64,000 nt of DNA, from NCBI RefSeq assembly GCF_004011695.2, contig NC_082405.1, positions 1,364,001 to 1,428,000 of the forward strand, read 5' to 3'. A model generated the notes under the pieces. The model saw nothing but the letters and a program-made list of their open reading frames with translations. It was not told the origin of the DNA and did not search any database. The first letter of the stretch is position 1. Every line of letters starts with the position of its first letter. Of the stretch, positions 9,119 through 19,851 are shown in pieces. The DNA comes from Ascochyta rabiei. Its lineage: Eukaryota; Ascomycota; Dothideomycetes; Pleosporales; Didymellaceae. A program made the position numbers and the translations under genes.

Positions 9119-11826
9119 ATGGCTGCCTCCCACTTCGAAGCAAAGGTCAAGAGCGTGCTCTCTGGAGACACCGTTGTCCTGCACAACATCGGCAACCCGA
9201 AACAAGAGCGCATCCTCAGCTTGGCCTTCGTCACCGCACCAAGATTGAAGCGCGAGGGTGACGAGCAGTTCGCCTTCGAGTCACGCGACTACCTCCGCCG
9301 TCTCCTCGTCGGCAAGGTCGTACGCTTCCAGGTCCTGTACAAGATCCCCACTGGCGCCAACCGCGAGTACGGTATCGTTGCCCTGCCGGACCGCACGGTG
9401 CTCCCTGAACAAGCTGTCGCTGAGGGCTGGCTGAAGCTCCGCGACGACGCCGGCCGCAAGGGCGATTCAGATGAAGATGCACAGCTGCTGGAGAAGCTCC
9501 AGGTCCTCGAGGCTCGGGCTAGAGCGGACTCGAAGGGTCTCTGGGCTGAGACGGGTGGCCGAATCAACTCGTCGAATGAGTTGAGCAACCCCCAGCAGTT
9601 CGTCGACGAGAACAAGGGCAAGGAGCTCGATGGTAAGAAGATGACCACGCACTGACCTGGAGAATCCAGCTGACCAAAGCAGCTATCGTTGAGAAGGTCC
9701 TCTCGGGCGACCGTCTCATCGTTCGATTCGTCCTTTCGCCCACCGAGCACATCCAGACCATGATTCTCCTCGCCGGTATTCGAGCACCATCGACACAGCG
9801 CACGAACCCCTCCACTGGCGAAGTACAGACCGCCGAGCCTTTCGGTGACGATGCGCAGCTCTTCGTCGAGACCAGGCTGCTGCAGCGCAACACCGCAGTC
9901 AGCGTTCTTGGCCTGACACCGAACGGACAGATTGTGGCAGACGTCAAGCACCCTACTCAGGGCAGCATCACGCCTCACATCCTCAAGGCTGGACTGGCCA
10001 AGTGCACCGACCACCACACCACACTTCTCGGCGCACAAATGGCTTCGCTGAGGCAGGCCGAGAAATTCGCCCGTGACAGGAGGCAGGGTGTCTATCAGGG
10101 CCATGTCGCGCCCAAAGCCAACGCTCCTGGTGAGCTCGAGGCTGTTGTCAGCAGAGTACAGAGCGCAGACACCATTTTCCTGCGGAACAAGGCCGGTGCT
10201 GAGAAGCGCATCAACCTTAGCAGTGTTCGCCAACCTAAGCCTACGGACCCTAAGCAGTCACCTTGGGCGGCCGAAGCTAAGGAGTTCCTGCGCAAGAAGC
10301 TGATCGGCAAGCACGTCAAGTTCCACATTGATGGAAAGCGTCCGGGAACCGAGGGCTATGACGAGCGCGAGATGGCGACAGTCAGCCTACAGGGCAAGAA
10401 CATCGGTTTGCTCCTCGTTGAGAGCGGTATGGCCACGGTCATCCGCCACCGCCAGGACGACACCGACAGGAGCCCCATCTACGACGATCTTTTGCTTGCT
10501 GAGGCTACCGCACAAGAGGAGCAGAAGGGTCTTTGGTCCCCCAAGGCACCCTCTGCGAAGCAATACGTGGACTACTCTGAGTCGCTCGAGAAGGCCAAGC
10601 GCCAGCTCACTCTCCTCTCGAGGCAGCGCAGAATCCCCGCCGTTGTTGACTTTGTCAAGTCGGCCTCACGCTTCACAGTGCTGATTCCCCGCGACAACGC
10701 CAAGATCACTCTTGTCCTTTCCGGTATCCGCGCACCGCGATCAGCGAGGAACGACCAAGACAAGGGTGAGCCCTTTGGCAAGGAGGCACACGAGTTTGCC
10801 AGCAGGCGTTGCCAGCAGCGAGACGTTGAGATCGATGTCGAGGACTGCGACAAGGTCGGTGGCTTCATTGGTACTCTCTACATCAACCGCGAGAACTTTG
10901 CCAAGACTCTTGTCGAGGAAGGTCTCGCATCTGTACACGCATACTCGGCTGAGAGGTCAGGCAACGCAAACGAACTGTTTGCTGCCGAGCAGAAGGCCAA
11001 GGATGCACGTAGGAACCTTTGGGAGAACTACGACCCATCGCAAGAGGATGAGTACGAGGACACAACCGCAGCTGCGACCCAGACATCGAACGGTGATGCA
11101 CCAGCAGCCTCGAGACAGAAGGACTACCGTGATGTGATTGTCACTCACGTCGCCGACGATGGTCGGCTCAAGCTGCAGCAGGTTGGTTCCGGAACCTCAG
11201 CACTCACATCGTTGATGAGCGCGTTCAGCAAGTTCCACCTCAACCCTGCAAACAACAAGGGTCTCGACGGCCCTCCCAAGACCGGCGAATTTGTGTCAGC
11301 CAAGTTTACCGAGGACGACACATGGTACCGTGCTCGCGTCCGTCGCAACGACCGCGATGCCAAGAAGGCTGAGGTCGTCTACGTTGACTACGGAAACTCT
11401 GAGATTATCCCCTGGACTCGCCTGCGCCCTCTCGGCGCCGAGTTCTCCAACACCAAGCTCAAGCCCCAGGCTGTTGACGCACAGCTGGCTTTCATCCAGC
11501 TCCCCGGTAACCCCGAATATCTCAACGACGCTGTCCAGTTCATCTCGCAGGAGACTGCTGGCCGCTCGCTCGTAGCCAACGTTGATCAGGTTGACAAGGA
11601 TGGCCTCTTGTGGGTCACACTGTTCGACCCCAAGGAGAGCAAGTCTGGCAACGAGAGCGTCAACGCTGACGTCATCGAAGAGGGTCTTGCCATGGTTCCC
11701 AAGAAGCTGAAGGCCTGGGAAAGGAGCGCGTCGGACGTCCTTGGGGCTCTGAAGCAGAAACAGGATGTTGCCAAGGCGGAGAGGAGAGGCCAGTGGGAGT
11801 ATGGTGATCTGACTGAGGACGACTAG
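9119..11826 (+). CDS. SND1: Tudor staphylococcal nuclease (SND1/Tudor-SN) family protein
   Basis: Conserved RNA-binding nuclease-like protein linked to RNA processing, RNA decay and stress granules. Two exons, 9119-9632 and 9683-11826, are separated by a 50-nt intron (GTAAGA, branch CTGACC, ending GCAG), giving 885 residues. Four SNase-like repeats are visible, starting near residues 5 (KVKSVLSGDTVVL), 172 (AIVEKVLSGDRLIV), 320 (AVVSRVQSADTIFL) and 485. A Tudor domain follows at about 705-760 (KFTEDDTWYRARV, VVYVDYGNSEIIPW). The C-terminal part completes the split fifth SNase fold. The domain order and length match the fungal family. Clean GC-rich codon use and the good join make this one of the safest calls. 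Confidence 0.96.
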
Positions 11827-12278
11827 ACGTTTTGCCGAAAACAACACGAAAGGATTTGTATTATAGTTTATGTATGGACCACAGATTGGAAAAGCATCGG
11901 ATTCATTGGTGTCCTTGTCTTCTGCTTCTGGTGATTGCACCTTCGGGTGGCATGAATGGTCACGGATTATCAATAACTGCCTTCAGGCTGCCCTGAGATC
12001 GCAGATCAAACAAGACATTTTGGCCATGTGAGCCAGTTCCCAGATGACACATGCACAAAGCAAGTGTCTCTGCCAAGTGTGGCAGACTAAGTTGACCACA
12101 AGCGCACTCTCAGCCCCCATTCCTCAGGCCGCAGTCGCGTCCGGAGACCCCGCGCAGCCAATCAACCCCGCTGACTCGGTGGCGGTGCCGGCAAGTGCGA
12201 TGGGGAACAGGCAACCACAATCTGCACCCCAGCGTATATCGACAACGCCAGCCATGGCGACGACCTCCCAGGCAGTAG
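11827..12278. other. Intergenic, with a possible upstream exon of the following gene
   Basis: A 92-codon plus frame at 12044-12322 overlaps the start of the next coding frame in a different phase. It could be a leader or a missed 5' exon of the HeLo/kinase gene, but I cannot place a splice pair with confidence. Confidence 0.35.
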
Positions 12279-15200
12279 TTGTGTCACTCTATTCTATGCC
12301 TGCATACACTCCTACAATATAACGCAGTTGCGCTGCCAAAGCTCGCTGCGACAACACCGAATTTCATGGTTCCCAATATGGAGACTATCAGCAGGCTCCC
12401 GCGGCGCCTAACCCAACTGTACTCCGACACCAAGATACACTGCGATGCCGTCGTCGAGCAGGACGTCCAGGACACACAATCCCATGTCCTTCACCGCAAG
12501 CTCCGGATACAGAAGGACAGGTTGATAACGTGGGGTGTCGACTGGAGCGACAACGCAAAGGGCAAGAATGGCGACATCGATGAGAGCGTGGAACAGGCGG
12601 GCCTCACGGAGACCGTGACCAGTGTCCTTGGGACCATCAAGAACATCTTGGACGAGGCTGAACACATGCACCCGGGTGGTGCACCTGCAGCAGGCAAGAC
12701 ATTGTCAGAAGAGAAGGGCAGGCTGCCAGCATCTGATACGTCCGCGTGGGCGGCCGCCGATAGGTCACGTTACGAGGACCTCATCTCAGACCTGACTACC
12801 TCCATCGACATCCTCTATGACCTCTCCAGAAGCCGCCGTGCGCAGCGTGGTCCTGCCGCAGATGTCAAGGCTGGCCCTGAACCTCCACGACCCTCCGCTG
12901 CGGCTGCCATCTTCTCGAAGCCAGAGTACAGCGCATCAGATCTGACGCTTGTCAACCCTGCTACATTCCCACTAAACGCACACGCGCTGCATGCCGCTGC
13001 CCGTTTCCATCTGCCGCCGAAGCTAAACACTTCCGATTTGGTCCTGCCAGAAGAGGAACCACCGCCATACGAAAGCGTTGGTGCATCATCGATTCGTGTT
13101 ATAGGTCGATTGCGCTCGCGGAACAGCTCGACAAATCCCTGGAGAACCGACGGGTCGCGCAACATCGAGCAACCCGTTCTGATCGAGTATGCGACGTACG
13201 ACCCTACATATCGCTTTACCGAAGTCTCTCCACCCACGGACCGTCTGGATACTCTTTTATCAATTCTATCTAAGCTATCAAACGACCACCCTCATATGGC
13301 AACTCTCCGATGCTTGGGTTATTTCGAGGACCCCAAACAACCTCGCTTTGGTCTCGTCTTCGAACTTCCATCATCCACCTACGCCGGCGCATCTGATGCC
13401 CACAAGACAATAGACGAGCTGCGGCCTGTCACTCTTCTCAGTGTCTTGCAGACGGGATCCAAGTCTCTCAACAACTCAAACAGTGCAACTCCCCCGCTTG
13501 AGGATCGCTTCCGTCTGGCACACTCGCTTGCTATTACATTTAGCAAGATCCATGGCAACAACTTTGTTCACAAGGATATCAACAGCAGTAACATCTTGGT
13601 ATTCCGGAAGAACAGACGACAATCTGCCAACACCAGAGCGCTGCAGTACGCTCTTCGATCTCCTGTTGTCTGCTCTTTCGACCTCTTCTCGGAGTACGAC
13701 ATTGAGCCCACCTACACCATGCCGACCCTTAATATTTACCGCCATCCGGAAGACCCAAAATTCACCGGGCTAAAGGAAAGACATCACGGTCCTCAATTCG
13801 ACCTGTACAGTCTCGGCTTGATACTCCTAGAAATTGGTCTGTGGCAGCCTCTTGCCGACCTTTGGAAGCCAAAGTACACCCTTGCCGACTTCAAACAGCG
13901 GGTCGAAGATGTTTATATTCGTCGCCTGGCATCGAAGTGTGGCACTGCATACATGCAAGTTGTGCGCGATTGTTTTTGGGCGGTTGACCGTACCGAGAAT
14001 GGTACCGAAACTCTGCACGAGTTTGCGCAGCTCTACAATCGCATCATCATCAGACTACAACGGTGCTGCATGCTCGATGAGTCTGAGCCCGGTTTCGATC
14101 TTCACGGTGCACGACCAGGGCCCATGCCACTGATAAGTCCCACACATCTCAAGCGCAAGAGCGTCAGCCAGCCCCAGATACTAGAGACGCCGACCAGCCC
14201 ATCATACAAAAGTGCAAAGCGCTGGGCTCTTGAAAAGGGCTCTCAAGCGCTTGAGAGGACAAAATCGTTGACCAAATCAAGTACCAAAAAATCGCCAGAC
14301 CCGAGCGCCTTGTCACGTAATCCATCACAACGCTCGCAGCATTCGATCCGTAAATCGATCTCAGAAACCATGGGTCTTGGTAGCGCGAGGGAAGAATCGA
14401 TGGCATCGATGGACTGGGAGCCACACGACCAAGGATCGCTTGAAACGTCTGGTACCCTGGTACCTACTCCTCAAAACTCACAGGATCGAAGCGAAGTATC
14501 GTCGCTGTACAGAGAGCAAATTACTACTGCTGCATCGATCATTCAGCGCGCGTGGCGGGCATCGCGTACGCAGCCATCGAATGCGAACATGACGCTCAAC
14601 GACTACAAGGAAAAGATCACCATTATCCAGACAGCCTGGAGAGAAAGGAAGCAGAAGAGAGCGCACTCGGTAGAAGCTTTGTTCACCGACGGCATTCGCC
14701 ATTGGCCCCAAGCTACCCTTGGCTACCCGACACCTGAACCTGAAGTGCAGGATGCTGGCGTCGTCGAGCGCGACAGGTGTATCACATCCTCCATCCAGAT
14801 TCAGACAAATGTCGAGCCGCCTCCTCGCTCGAAACTGCGATTGCATCCTGTGAAATTTACACCTGCGATCGTCGACGAGTGGCATGCAACCATGCTGCCC
14901 AGACTCGAACGTCTCATTGAGCGCGCTCTCAGGGACTCGGACGAGACCATCAGCATTGACCTTGTCGCTATCGGTGAGACCCAGGAGAAAGCTCGGCCCA
15001 CCGTCTTCATCACATGCAGCAGCGTTGCCAAAATCAAGGCAATCCTCTCTCGCCGATTTCGATACGACGCGCACGTATACGATCTGAAAGTCCGTCGTGG
15101 AAAAGTGCGACGGTCCAAGATGAGCCGCTCACCTGGCCGTGTACGGCCACCTCACCGGTCCATGATGAACACAGAGAACTACAATGCTGACATGGCTGTC

Positions 15201-16658
15201 ATGAATCCTTTCCACCAACAGCGACCACTCTGCGGAGCATCTATTGGTGCCTTCAATGGCAAGCAGCATCTTCCTCCGGTCTCGTATGGTGGGGTCGTCT
15301 TAGTTGATGATGAGCCGCTCGGCATGAGTGTCCACCATCTGCTTGATGCACCATCAGATGAGGAGAGCGATACTGAAGATGAAGCCGTTAGCCCTTACCC
15401 ATACGACGCAGTCTTATCTAGTGCGGCCAGCAACAACAACCCGTGGCTAATGGGTATGGGTGCCCAACCCGGCCTCGAACTCGCCAACGACGCCCCGGTG
15501 CCCATGTGGGATCTCGAATTGTCCGACGACGAAGACACAGGGAGCGAGGATGACGATGAAGCCGAGTCTTTCGACTTCTCCGATTCCGAGTTTGACTCTG
15601 AAGATGATTCCGACCAAGAAGCTATGACTGACTCGACCATGTCACGAGCCACCGTCGGCGATATCGAGGGCATCGAGCTTGGCGAAGGTGAAGAGATCAA
15701 GGTCACTCAACCCGCTATCGACGATGTCGACGAGAACTTTTTTCCAAACGAAGAAGACAAAGACGAAGACCACCTCGACTCTCATGAGCTTGGGCATGTA
15801 CACGCATCTTCAGGAATCCGCCGTTGGAAGCGGGACGGCATCCTCCACGAGATCGACTGGGCTCTGCTGAAGCTCAACGACGAACGCATGCAGCCGTACA
15901 ATGTCTGCCAAGGGGGCCGCCGCTTCGCATTTGGCTCCATGAAACCGGATCAGAGGGAGATATCATCGAAGCTTGAAGAGCCTGTCAACCGCCGCCACTA
16001 CCAACCCGCTGAAGACGAGTATCCCAACGGCGTCGCCAGCGCTGACTCACTTGCCGGTCTCAACGTACACTGCTTTGGCCGCACGACAGGCCTGCAAGGA
16101 GGCATGGTTGGCCATGCGATGAGCTCCGTGCGCATCTACCGCCGGAAATCGTTCTCTCGTAGCTGGCATGTCGCTGGTGGTTTTGGTGTGGGCGGTGACT
16201 CTGGAGCTTGGGTTGTTCAGAACAACTCCCACCGCGTTGTTGGACATGTGCTAGCTTGGTGTCAGCGCAACCACATTGCGTACATCTGCCCAATGGAGGT
16301 TCTGCTCGAAGACATTAAACGCACGTTGGGCGCCAAGCGCATCTACTTGCCCGGCTCAGCCGAACAAATGCTCTTCGCCACAAAACAGCAAGGACAGAAG
16401 ACGGCCGGTAGGGAGTCGGCCATTGTGAAGCTGGAATCCGCTGTTCAGGGCCTGGGTATCGTGGACAGCCACGACTCGGCGGTTGATATGCGGTCGGCAG
16501 TTGGCTCTAGGGCTTCTACTAGACGAAGCAGGCTTGATCTGAGCCCGCTGAATACCAACGGCGAGAGCGATAAAGAGAACATGCATGTCCTGAAGGGCAA
16601 GGCGATGAGGGTCAACGAAAGCAGGGAGACGATGGTGCAGATGGCCATCATGCCTTGA
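12279..16658 (+). CDS. Large fusion protein: HeLo-like region, protein-kinase-like domain, two IQ motifs, trypsin-like peptidase domain
   Basis: Single 1,459-codon frame; the true start may be the later Met30/Met34, or an upstream exon. Residues about 40-195 resemble a HeLo (prion-inhibition) helical domain, including KLRIQKDRLITWGVDW. A kinase-like fold spans about 270-600. Its catalytic loop HGNNFVHKDINSSNI keeps Asp433 and Asn438 (HKD instead of HRD), but the usual glycine loop, VAIK lysine and DFG are not obvious. Two IQ-type motifs (SIIQRAWRASR and TIIQTAWRERK, about 750-796) suggest calmodulin binding. The C-terminal third looks like a chymotrypsin-fold peptidase: His1019/1020 (SVHHLL), Asp1193 (IDWALL) and Ser1308 (GGDSGAW), with a long acidic insertion at about 1080-1165. 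HeLo-kinase modules are known in fungal non-self and cell-death proteins. Domain calls are by eye. Confidence 0.8.
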   Translation: MCHSILCLHTLLQYNAVALPKLAATTPNFMVPNMETISRLPRRLTQLYSDTKIHCDAVVEQDVQDTQSHVLHRKLRIQKDRLITWGVDWSDNAKGKNGDIDESVEQAGLTETVTSVLGTIKNILDEAEHMHPGGAPAAGKTLSEEKGRLPASDTSAWAAADRSRYEDLISDLTTSIDILYDLSRSRRAQRGPAADVKAGPEPPRPSAAAAIFSKPEYSASDLTLVNPATFPLNAHALHAAARFHLPPKLNTSDLVLPEEEPPPYESVGASSIRVIGRLRSRNSSTNPWRTDGSRNIEQPVLIEYATYDPTYRFTEVSPPTDRLDTLLSILSKLSNDHPHMATLRCLGYFEDPKQPRFGLVFELPSSTYAGASDAHKTIDELRPVTLLSVLQTGSKSLNNSNSATPPLEDRFRLAHSLAITFSKIHGNNFVHKDINSSNILVFRKNRRQSANTRALQYALRSPVVCSFDLFSEYDIEPTYTMPTLNIYRHPEDPKFTGLKERHHGPQFDLYSLGLILLEIGLWQPLADLWKPKYTLADFKQRVEDVYIRRLASKCGTAYMQVVRDCFWAVDRTENGTETLHEFAQLYNRIIIRLQRCCMLDESEPGFDLHGARPGPMPLISPTHLKRKSVSQPQILETPTSPSYKSAKRWALEKGSQALERTKSLTKSSTKKSPDPSALSRNPSQRSQHSIRKSISETMGLGSAREESMASMDWEPHDQGSLETSGTLVPTPQNSQDRSEVSSLYREQITTAASIIQRAWRASRTQPSNANMTLNDYKEKITIIQTAWRERKQKRAHSVEALFTDGIRHWPQATLGYPTPEPEVQDAGVVERDRCITSSIQIQTNVEPPPRSKLRLHPVKFTPAIVDEWHATMLPRLERLIERALRDSDETISIDLVAIGETQEKARPTVFITCSSVAKIKAILSRRFRYDAHVYDLKVRRGKVRRSKMSRSPGRVRPPHRSMMNTENYNADMAVMNPFHQQRPLCGASIGAFNGKQHLPPVSYGGVVLVDDEPLGMSVHHLLDAPSDEESDTEDEAVSPYPYDAVLSSAASNNNPWLMGMGAQPGLELANDAPVPMWDLELSDDEDTGSEDDDEAESFDFSDSEFDSEDDSDQEAMTDSTMSRATVGDIEGIELGEGEEIKVTQPAIDDVDENFFPNEEDKDEDHLDSHELGHVHASSGIRRWKRDGILHEIDWALLKLNDERMQPYNVCQGGRRFAFGSMKPDQREISSKLEEPVNRRHYQPAEDEYPNGVASADSLAGLNVHCFGRTTGLQGGMVGHAMSSVRIYRRKSFSRSWHVAGGFGVGGDSGAWVVQNNSHRVVGHVLAWCQRNHIAYICPMEVLLEDIKRTLGAKRIYLPGSAEQMLFATKQQGQKTAGRESAIVKLESAVQGLGIVDSHDSAVDMRSAVGSRASTRRSRLDLSPLNTNGESDKENMHVLKGKAMRVNESRETMVQMAIMP

Positions 16659-17451
16659 TGGACGTTTGGCGATGTTTCGAGGCGTTTTGCGAAGGATGAT
16701 ACCCTACTTTGGATCGCATGTTGATATTGTCCTAGAGCAGTCGAGCGAATGAAGTTGTTTTTATACGTCGAAGTCTCTAGCCGTCGTAACGGTTGTGACT
16801 GCCAATTCCCCCCCCACATTCATCCATGTTCCAAGCTACGCTATGACAGATGCCAACCGAACGCAAGCCAACAATTCCGTCGAAAACAGGAGGTCCTGCG
16901 TATTCACAGTAAGACCGATGACGACACCGTGACTAACTGCTTGCTCTCTTCAATTTTCAGGTACCGTTTTCTCTCTCACCTAAGTTGTTTTGTCCTTCCA
17001 CTTCAACTCGATCTTCCTCGTTCTCCCTAGACTTGCGCTCTTATCCCTTAAAGGCCTTACAAAAATGCCTTTGTTACATTCTATATGCTTCTGATACTTC
17101 AACTCATCAGTCTAGATGAATGCACACTTGAACGAAACACCGAGTGTTGTGCTGCAGGAGACACCATCTTTTCCCCTGCAGGTGACCCTGAATTGAGCCG
17201 TACTGATCATGCCAAACACGCAGCTTCCCGGAAAGACGACCTCTTATTAGATCGCGCACCTCATAATCTTCGTACTTGCAACGAGGAAGCACAAATCAAA
17301 CCCTTTTCTTCCGTAGCCTCTTGGTGGCGTTCCCTAGAGGCTCTCGCATTTCACACCTGCTTGGGTTGGAATCACCTGGACAGGCGCGGAGGGTGGGATC
17401 CAGGGACTCATTGTCGTGTTTCGAACCCGGCAAAGGTGAGAAACTTCAATA
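16659..17451. other. Intergenic, no supported gene
   Basis: This is the 3' region of the fusion gene plus flank. A plus frame at 17085-17537 (150 codons) and short minus frames overlap here without recognisable motifs; I leave them uncalled. Confidence 0.4.
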
Positions 17452-17910
17452 TCATCGAAGGACATGAGAAAATCGGCTTGGAAAGTTGCAGCGCGGCGAG
17501 CCGCAGTCGCCCATGTCATCGCCGACTTCGACTATGAGTGGCGAGCTGTCCGTTTCCTCATCGCCGTCAGAAGCATCCCGCGCAGCGTCGTACTTGACTG
17601 AGGTGAAGCTTGGTGCTATCCCGCGAGCAGTTGGTACACAAAAACGATCTTTGAGCCGGAGGTGTTGCAGAGCCTTTGGGAGCTGTTTGGTGTAAGCGAT
17701 GCAAGACCGGCAGCCGTCGTCGTAGTGAAATACAGGTAGGTCTCCAAAAGGGCAGTTGTTCCACTCCAGGCAAACGGACAGTCTGTGGAACCGGTAGTTC
17801 CATTGCATTGCATGTAGCAGTAGTGTTGTTTGTAGCACATACTCAGCCAGTTTGTTGGAGAAATGCTGAGACGACGACAATAATGCCGGATCCATGTGCG
17901 ACTGGGTCAC
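17452..17910 (-). CDS. Possible small hypothetical protein (doubtful)
   Basis: A 152-codon minus frame with ordinary codon composition, containing Cys pairs (NNCPFGD, GCRSCIAY) and an acidic Ser-rich segment near its end. A second minus frame over 17616-17840 also reads protein-like and cysteine-rich (CYKQHYCYMQC), so the correct frame is uncertain. An exon of a small secreted cysteine-rich protein is one possibility. I found no signal peptide exon and no homologue I recognise. It is listed only because this 1.5 kb gap otherwise has no candidate. Confidence 0.22.
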   Translation of the reverse strand: MTQSHMDPALLSSSQHFSNKLAEYVLQTTLLLHAMQWNYRFHRLSVCLEWNNCPFGDLPVFHYDDGCRSCIAYTKQLPKALQHLRLKDRFCVPTARGIAPSFTSVKYDAARDASDGDEETDSSPLIVEVGDDMGDCGSPRCNFPSRFSHVLR

Positions 17911-18226
17911 ACTTTATGCTGGCGTACGTTTGTGCAGGGGACACCGCTGGTTTTCATGAGAGTCGTCTAGAAGTCACTGTTGGATACGGTCTTGTGTCTA
18001 CAGTTACCTATGCCTACAAACAAAAGACGTAGTTTGTCAGACTGGCACGGTCGTAGCAATGAGTCAAGTTTCAGACAGGTCGAGCTTGATAGCAATACTG
18101 GTCATTTTGCTATGATGATACAGATGCAAAAAGAGAAAGATGCCGCTAAAAACCAACCCAAGCCTTGCTATTATCCAGCCCAAACACCAAATCATGTACG
18201 ATCGTTCACGGAAGATGTTGGTAGCA

Positions 18227-19851
18227 TTACAACGTCAGGAACATAGCGGCGACCAGCGCTACCACGAAGCTGATGGTAGCACTGCCAGCGAGCTTGCTTC
18301 CAGCTCCACCGTGGATGCCGAGAACCTCATCCTGCCTCGAGAAGGTGACATTCTGCTGGATCGACTCGTTCAAGCACTGGCCGTTGGCAATGTCCAGACC
18401 GCTCAGGTCGTCAGGTACGTGGAAGAACATGTAACTGCGGTTGTTCAGGCCCTTGAAGCCAGCTGTATTGTACGGGAACCAATCGCTGCTGTCGGTGGAG
18501 GATGTGTTGCGCAGGAAGATGCACTGAACCTGGTTAGGGTAGTCGTGAGCGAGTTGAGGGTAGTCTTTCATGACATCGGAATTGGAGGTATCGGCAATGA
18601 GCACGAACTTCCTTTGCGGAAAAGTCTGAAAGACCTTCTGTAGGAGGTACATGCGGATGGAAAGGGTGGCCTTGACGTCGGAGAAGTTGAGGGGTCGAGT
18701 ATCAAAGGAACCGCCCGGGTAGGTCTTGTAAATGAAGTCCATGTAGTTGCGAGTCGCTTGCTCAGGGGTGGTGGTCAGGTAGTGGAAATGCGTGTTGTTG
18801 GGCAGAGACTGCGACCAGTTGCGGTAGATGTCGGGCATGTTCATCCACTGGGTGAAGTTGCGAGCGAACGAGTTCAGCAGACCCTCTTTCGGGTCGTAGA
18901 TCTTAGTCACTCTCAGGATATCGTCGATGTCGGAGACGAAAGTGATACCTGTGGGAGGAACGAGGAATGCAGTGGCGTTTCCAGAGTCGGTGCCGTTTGT
19001 GTGGACGTTGAGACGCTGCACGTTCTCAGTCTCGTTGCCGTTCAGGAGGCCATTGCTCTTGATCGGTACAAAGACGTCAAAGTCACCTTCGGCGGTAGTC
19101 TCGTATGGCAGGGTGATTGTCTGGTTGCCTCCAGGCGCTGTAATAGCATTGCCGCCACCAGGCTCACCATCGCCACCCTGCATAGGCGCAGGCTCGAGTG
19201 TCATAGTGACATTCTCATCGCCTTGCTGGACAATGAAAATTGACCGTGTAAGGTTACGAGCGTTGGCCTTCTGATCGTCAGGCAGCTTATCTACGCTAGT
19301 GTCGATCAAAAAGATATTGGCGAGATCGTCGATCTTGGACTGCGAGATGTTGGGAATCTTGTACACATTGCCGTGAAGACGCACATTCCAGCCCTGGTCT
19401 GTCCAGTTCGCGTACGGTGGGACGTTTAGGACCTGGGTGGGTATCACAGCAAGGTCGTCATCGCCAATGCCCAAGCTGGACATGACATCGGTACCGGTCG
19501 GGAGGTTCTCGAACCAGCCGGGGATGCCTGTATCCATCAGCACAAACTTTGTCAGCGTACTGCCTACACTCAAAGCTTACCATCAGTGAAGAAGCTGGGC
19601 AGATCTGTGCCAAGAACACTTCCCCAAGACTTGGCTACGCCCTCTACACCGTTCTTGATGTCCTCCAGGATATCTCGCTTCTGTACATAACTGTATTTGC
19701 CGTCGAACCGGACCGCTGCGGGAGTCACGATAGGCGCTCGGACTTCCACCTTTGCGGGTGCTGCTGTTGGCTCTGGCAGAGAAACGGCGTGGGCGAGGCC
19801 CAGCGTCGTGCTCAGCAGCAGGGCGCACTGCAAGCTCCTTTTGGGGGCCAT
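18227..19851 (-). CDS. Secreted GPI-anchor-type App1-like (DUF2183) phosphatidate-phosphatase-family protein
   Basis: Two exons, 19851-19581 and 19527-18227, flank a 53-nt intron (GTAAGC, branch GCTGAC, ending ACAG), giving 523 residues. Residues 1-22 form a clear signal peptide (cleavage probably after AHA). The DUF2183 catalytic region shows the HAD-like motif SDIDDILRVTKIY near residues 289-301 and the second motif KFVLIADTSNSD near 397-408, as in yeast App1, a phosphatidate phosphatase. The Thr of the usual DxDxT is Ile here. The tail (GGAGSKLAGS followed by a hydrophobic stretch ending FLTL) is a GPI-attachment signal, so the protein should sit outside the plasma membrane or in the wall. 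Many N-x-S/T sequons agree with secretion. Yeast App1 is cytosolic, so this is a distinct extracellular branch (inference). Confidence 0.85.

Noticed and set aside
17380..17430. GGGTTCGAA-type motif as a tRNA T-arm
   Set aside because: No matching acceptor, D or anticodon arms can be formed around it.
17085..17537. 150-codon plus frame downstream of the fusion gene
   Set aside because: No recognisable content and competing frames on the other strand.
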